64,000 bases of DNA from Gammaproteobacteria bacterium (GTDB lineage: Bacteria > Pseudomonadota > Gammaproteobacteria > Enterobacterales > Alteromonadaceae), in assembly GCA_018825965.1 (NCBI GenBank), contig JAHKAA010000010.1, positions 163,772-227,771 of the forward strand, given 5' to 3'. The position numbers were made by a program, and so were the translations under genes. Position 1 is the stretch's first letter; every line of letters begins with the position of its first letter. The notes beneath the pieces were generated by a model that did not search any database, had not been told where the DNA came from, and worked only from the letters and a program-made list of their open reading frames with translations. Positions 63,598 through 64,000 of this stretch are shown piece after piece.

Positions 63598-64000
63598 TCC
63601 TGTCTGTATTGAACGTATTCAATACATGAGTCTGTTTCGTGCATCGTGTCGCCGGTTAACGTTTAGAACACCGCAAACACCGCCCAGGTTTCCGACCCTT
63701 CTTGTTTATTTGTCGGCACAATGATTATTCATTGCCTTGTGTTCCGATAACTCGAGAGCACGCGTGACTTGCCGCTCGTGACAGGTTCAGCCCTTCATGA
63801 TGCCGGTTTTACATCACTACTACGGCCTCTGCTGACTTCTGTTGCCCCATCCCGACACTTCACAGCGCCAGTAGCTCTTGGCAGGGCTACAGATCTCCCA
63901 GGGTAATTCGCGCGACCTTCCTGCTTATGCCTGTCGACTTTACGTTGTAGCATTCCGTGCAAGTATTGGGCTTTAGTGATATGCGCCACCTCACCCTGCC

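Larger units (their letters stand above)
63530..64000 (-). mobile_element. Group II intron remnant, continuing past the window edge
   Basis: Minus-strand sequence ends in a domain V-like hairpin (63566-63597), a GTGAGAGG-type linker and a domain VI-like hairpin (63538-63555), then CCTACTCGAT, the familiar 3' end of bacterial group II introns. Further upstream (63795-63989) is a frame whose product and DNA resemble the leader in front of intron reverse transcriptases. Only about 200 bases separate the two, so nearly all of the reverse transcriptase is missing. The 5' part lies outside the window. Confidence 0.6.

Noticed and set aside
63420..63644. Open frame 63420-63644 (minus) as a gene
   Set aside because: It runs straight through the intron domain V and VI hairpins, so its openness is incidental.

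Overview
The window is chromosomal DNA of a gammaproteobacterium. The tig-clpP-clpX-lon-hupB-ppiD block, the sap transporter operon, c-di-GMP proteins, an MCP, LytS-type kinases and DUF3015/DUF4105/DUF3718 proteins together suggest an environmental Alteromonadales/Chromatiaceae lineage such as Rheinheimera. That placement is an inference from gene content and protein resemblance; no database was searched.

Layout. 1-3600: sapBCDF peptide-uptake ABC transporter (sapB cut by the window edge), closed by a strong terminator. 3600-12320 (minus strand): protein-quality-control block tig, clpP, clpX, lon, hupB, ppiD. lon has a very good sigma-32-type promoter; hupB and tig have sigma-70-type promoters. 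12500-14820: DUF969/DUF979 membrane pair with pcp, probably pyroglutamyl-peptide use. 14830-15270: a guanidine-II (mini-ykkC) riboswitch in front of the guanidinium exporter gdx/sugE. 15300-17690: DUF1289, MgtC-like and CPA2 antiporter operon (minus). 17870-24350: a secreted TolB-propeller/amidohydrolase fusion, a region of tandem repeats and hairpins, and a propeller-type diguanylate cyclase. 24400-28900: two unknown membrane-anchored proteins, a GNAT acetyltransferase, a YgiQ radical SAM enzyme, and a GDT1-type Mn exporter behind a yybP-ykoY manganese riboswitch. 29130-32130: formaldehyde detoxification (fghA, frmA) with a divergent LysR regulator.

32200-34920 is the most accessory part: an MntA-HepT type VII toxin-antitoxin pair, then a DUF2971 gene whose 5' end is missing next to a complete 877-bp IS5-family element, then a short orphan coding tail. 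34900-47300: double-cupin protein, DUF3015/DUF4105 pair, a 230-bp non-autonomous inverted-repeat element (MITE), lipoprotein hydrolase, a membrane EAL phosphodiesterase, SPFH/NfeD pair, a solute-binding-like protein, and an aspartyl protease-PDZ/DJ-1 pair. 47590-57550: aceK, tapT, a membrane protein of unknown function, an alpha/beta hydrolase plus M14 peptidase, a LysR regulator divergent from an MFS exporter, a second GNAT, and an AGCS symporter. 57690-60830: a LytTR regulatory operon with two overlapping LytS-type kinases and one response regulator, preceded by a striking array of direct repeats. 60980-64000: DUF3718 protein, an MCP, a small membrane protein, and the 3' end of a degenerate group II intron running off the window.

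No tRNA, rRNA or CRISPR array was recognised. The parts that most deserve a second look are the MITE, the LytTR repeat array with its two-kinase operon, the IS-damaged toxin-antitoxin locus, the 51-bp tandem repeats and the intron remnant.
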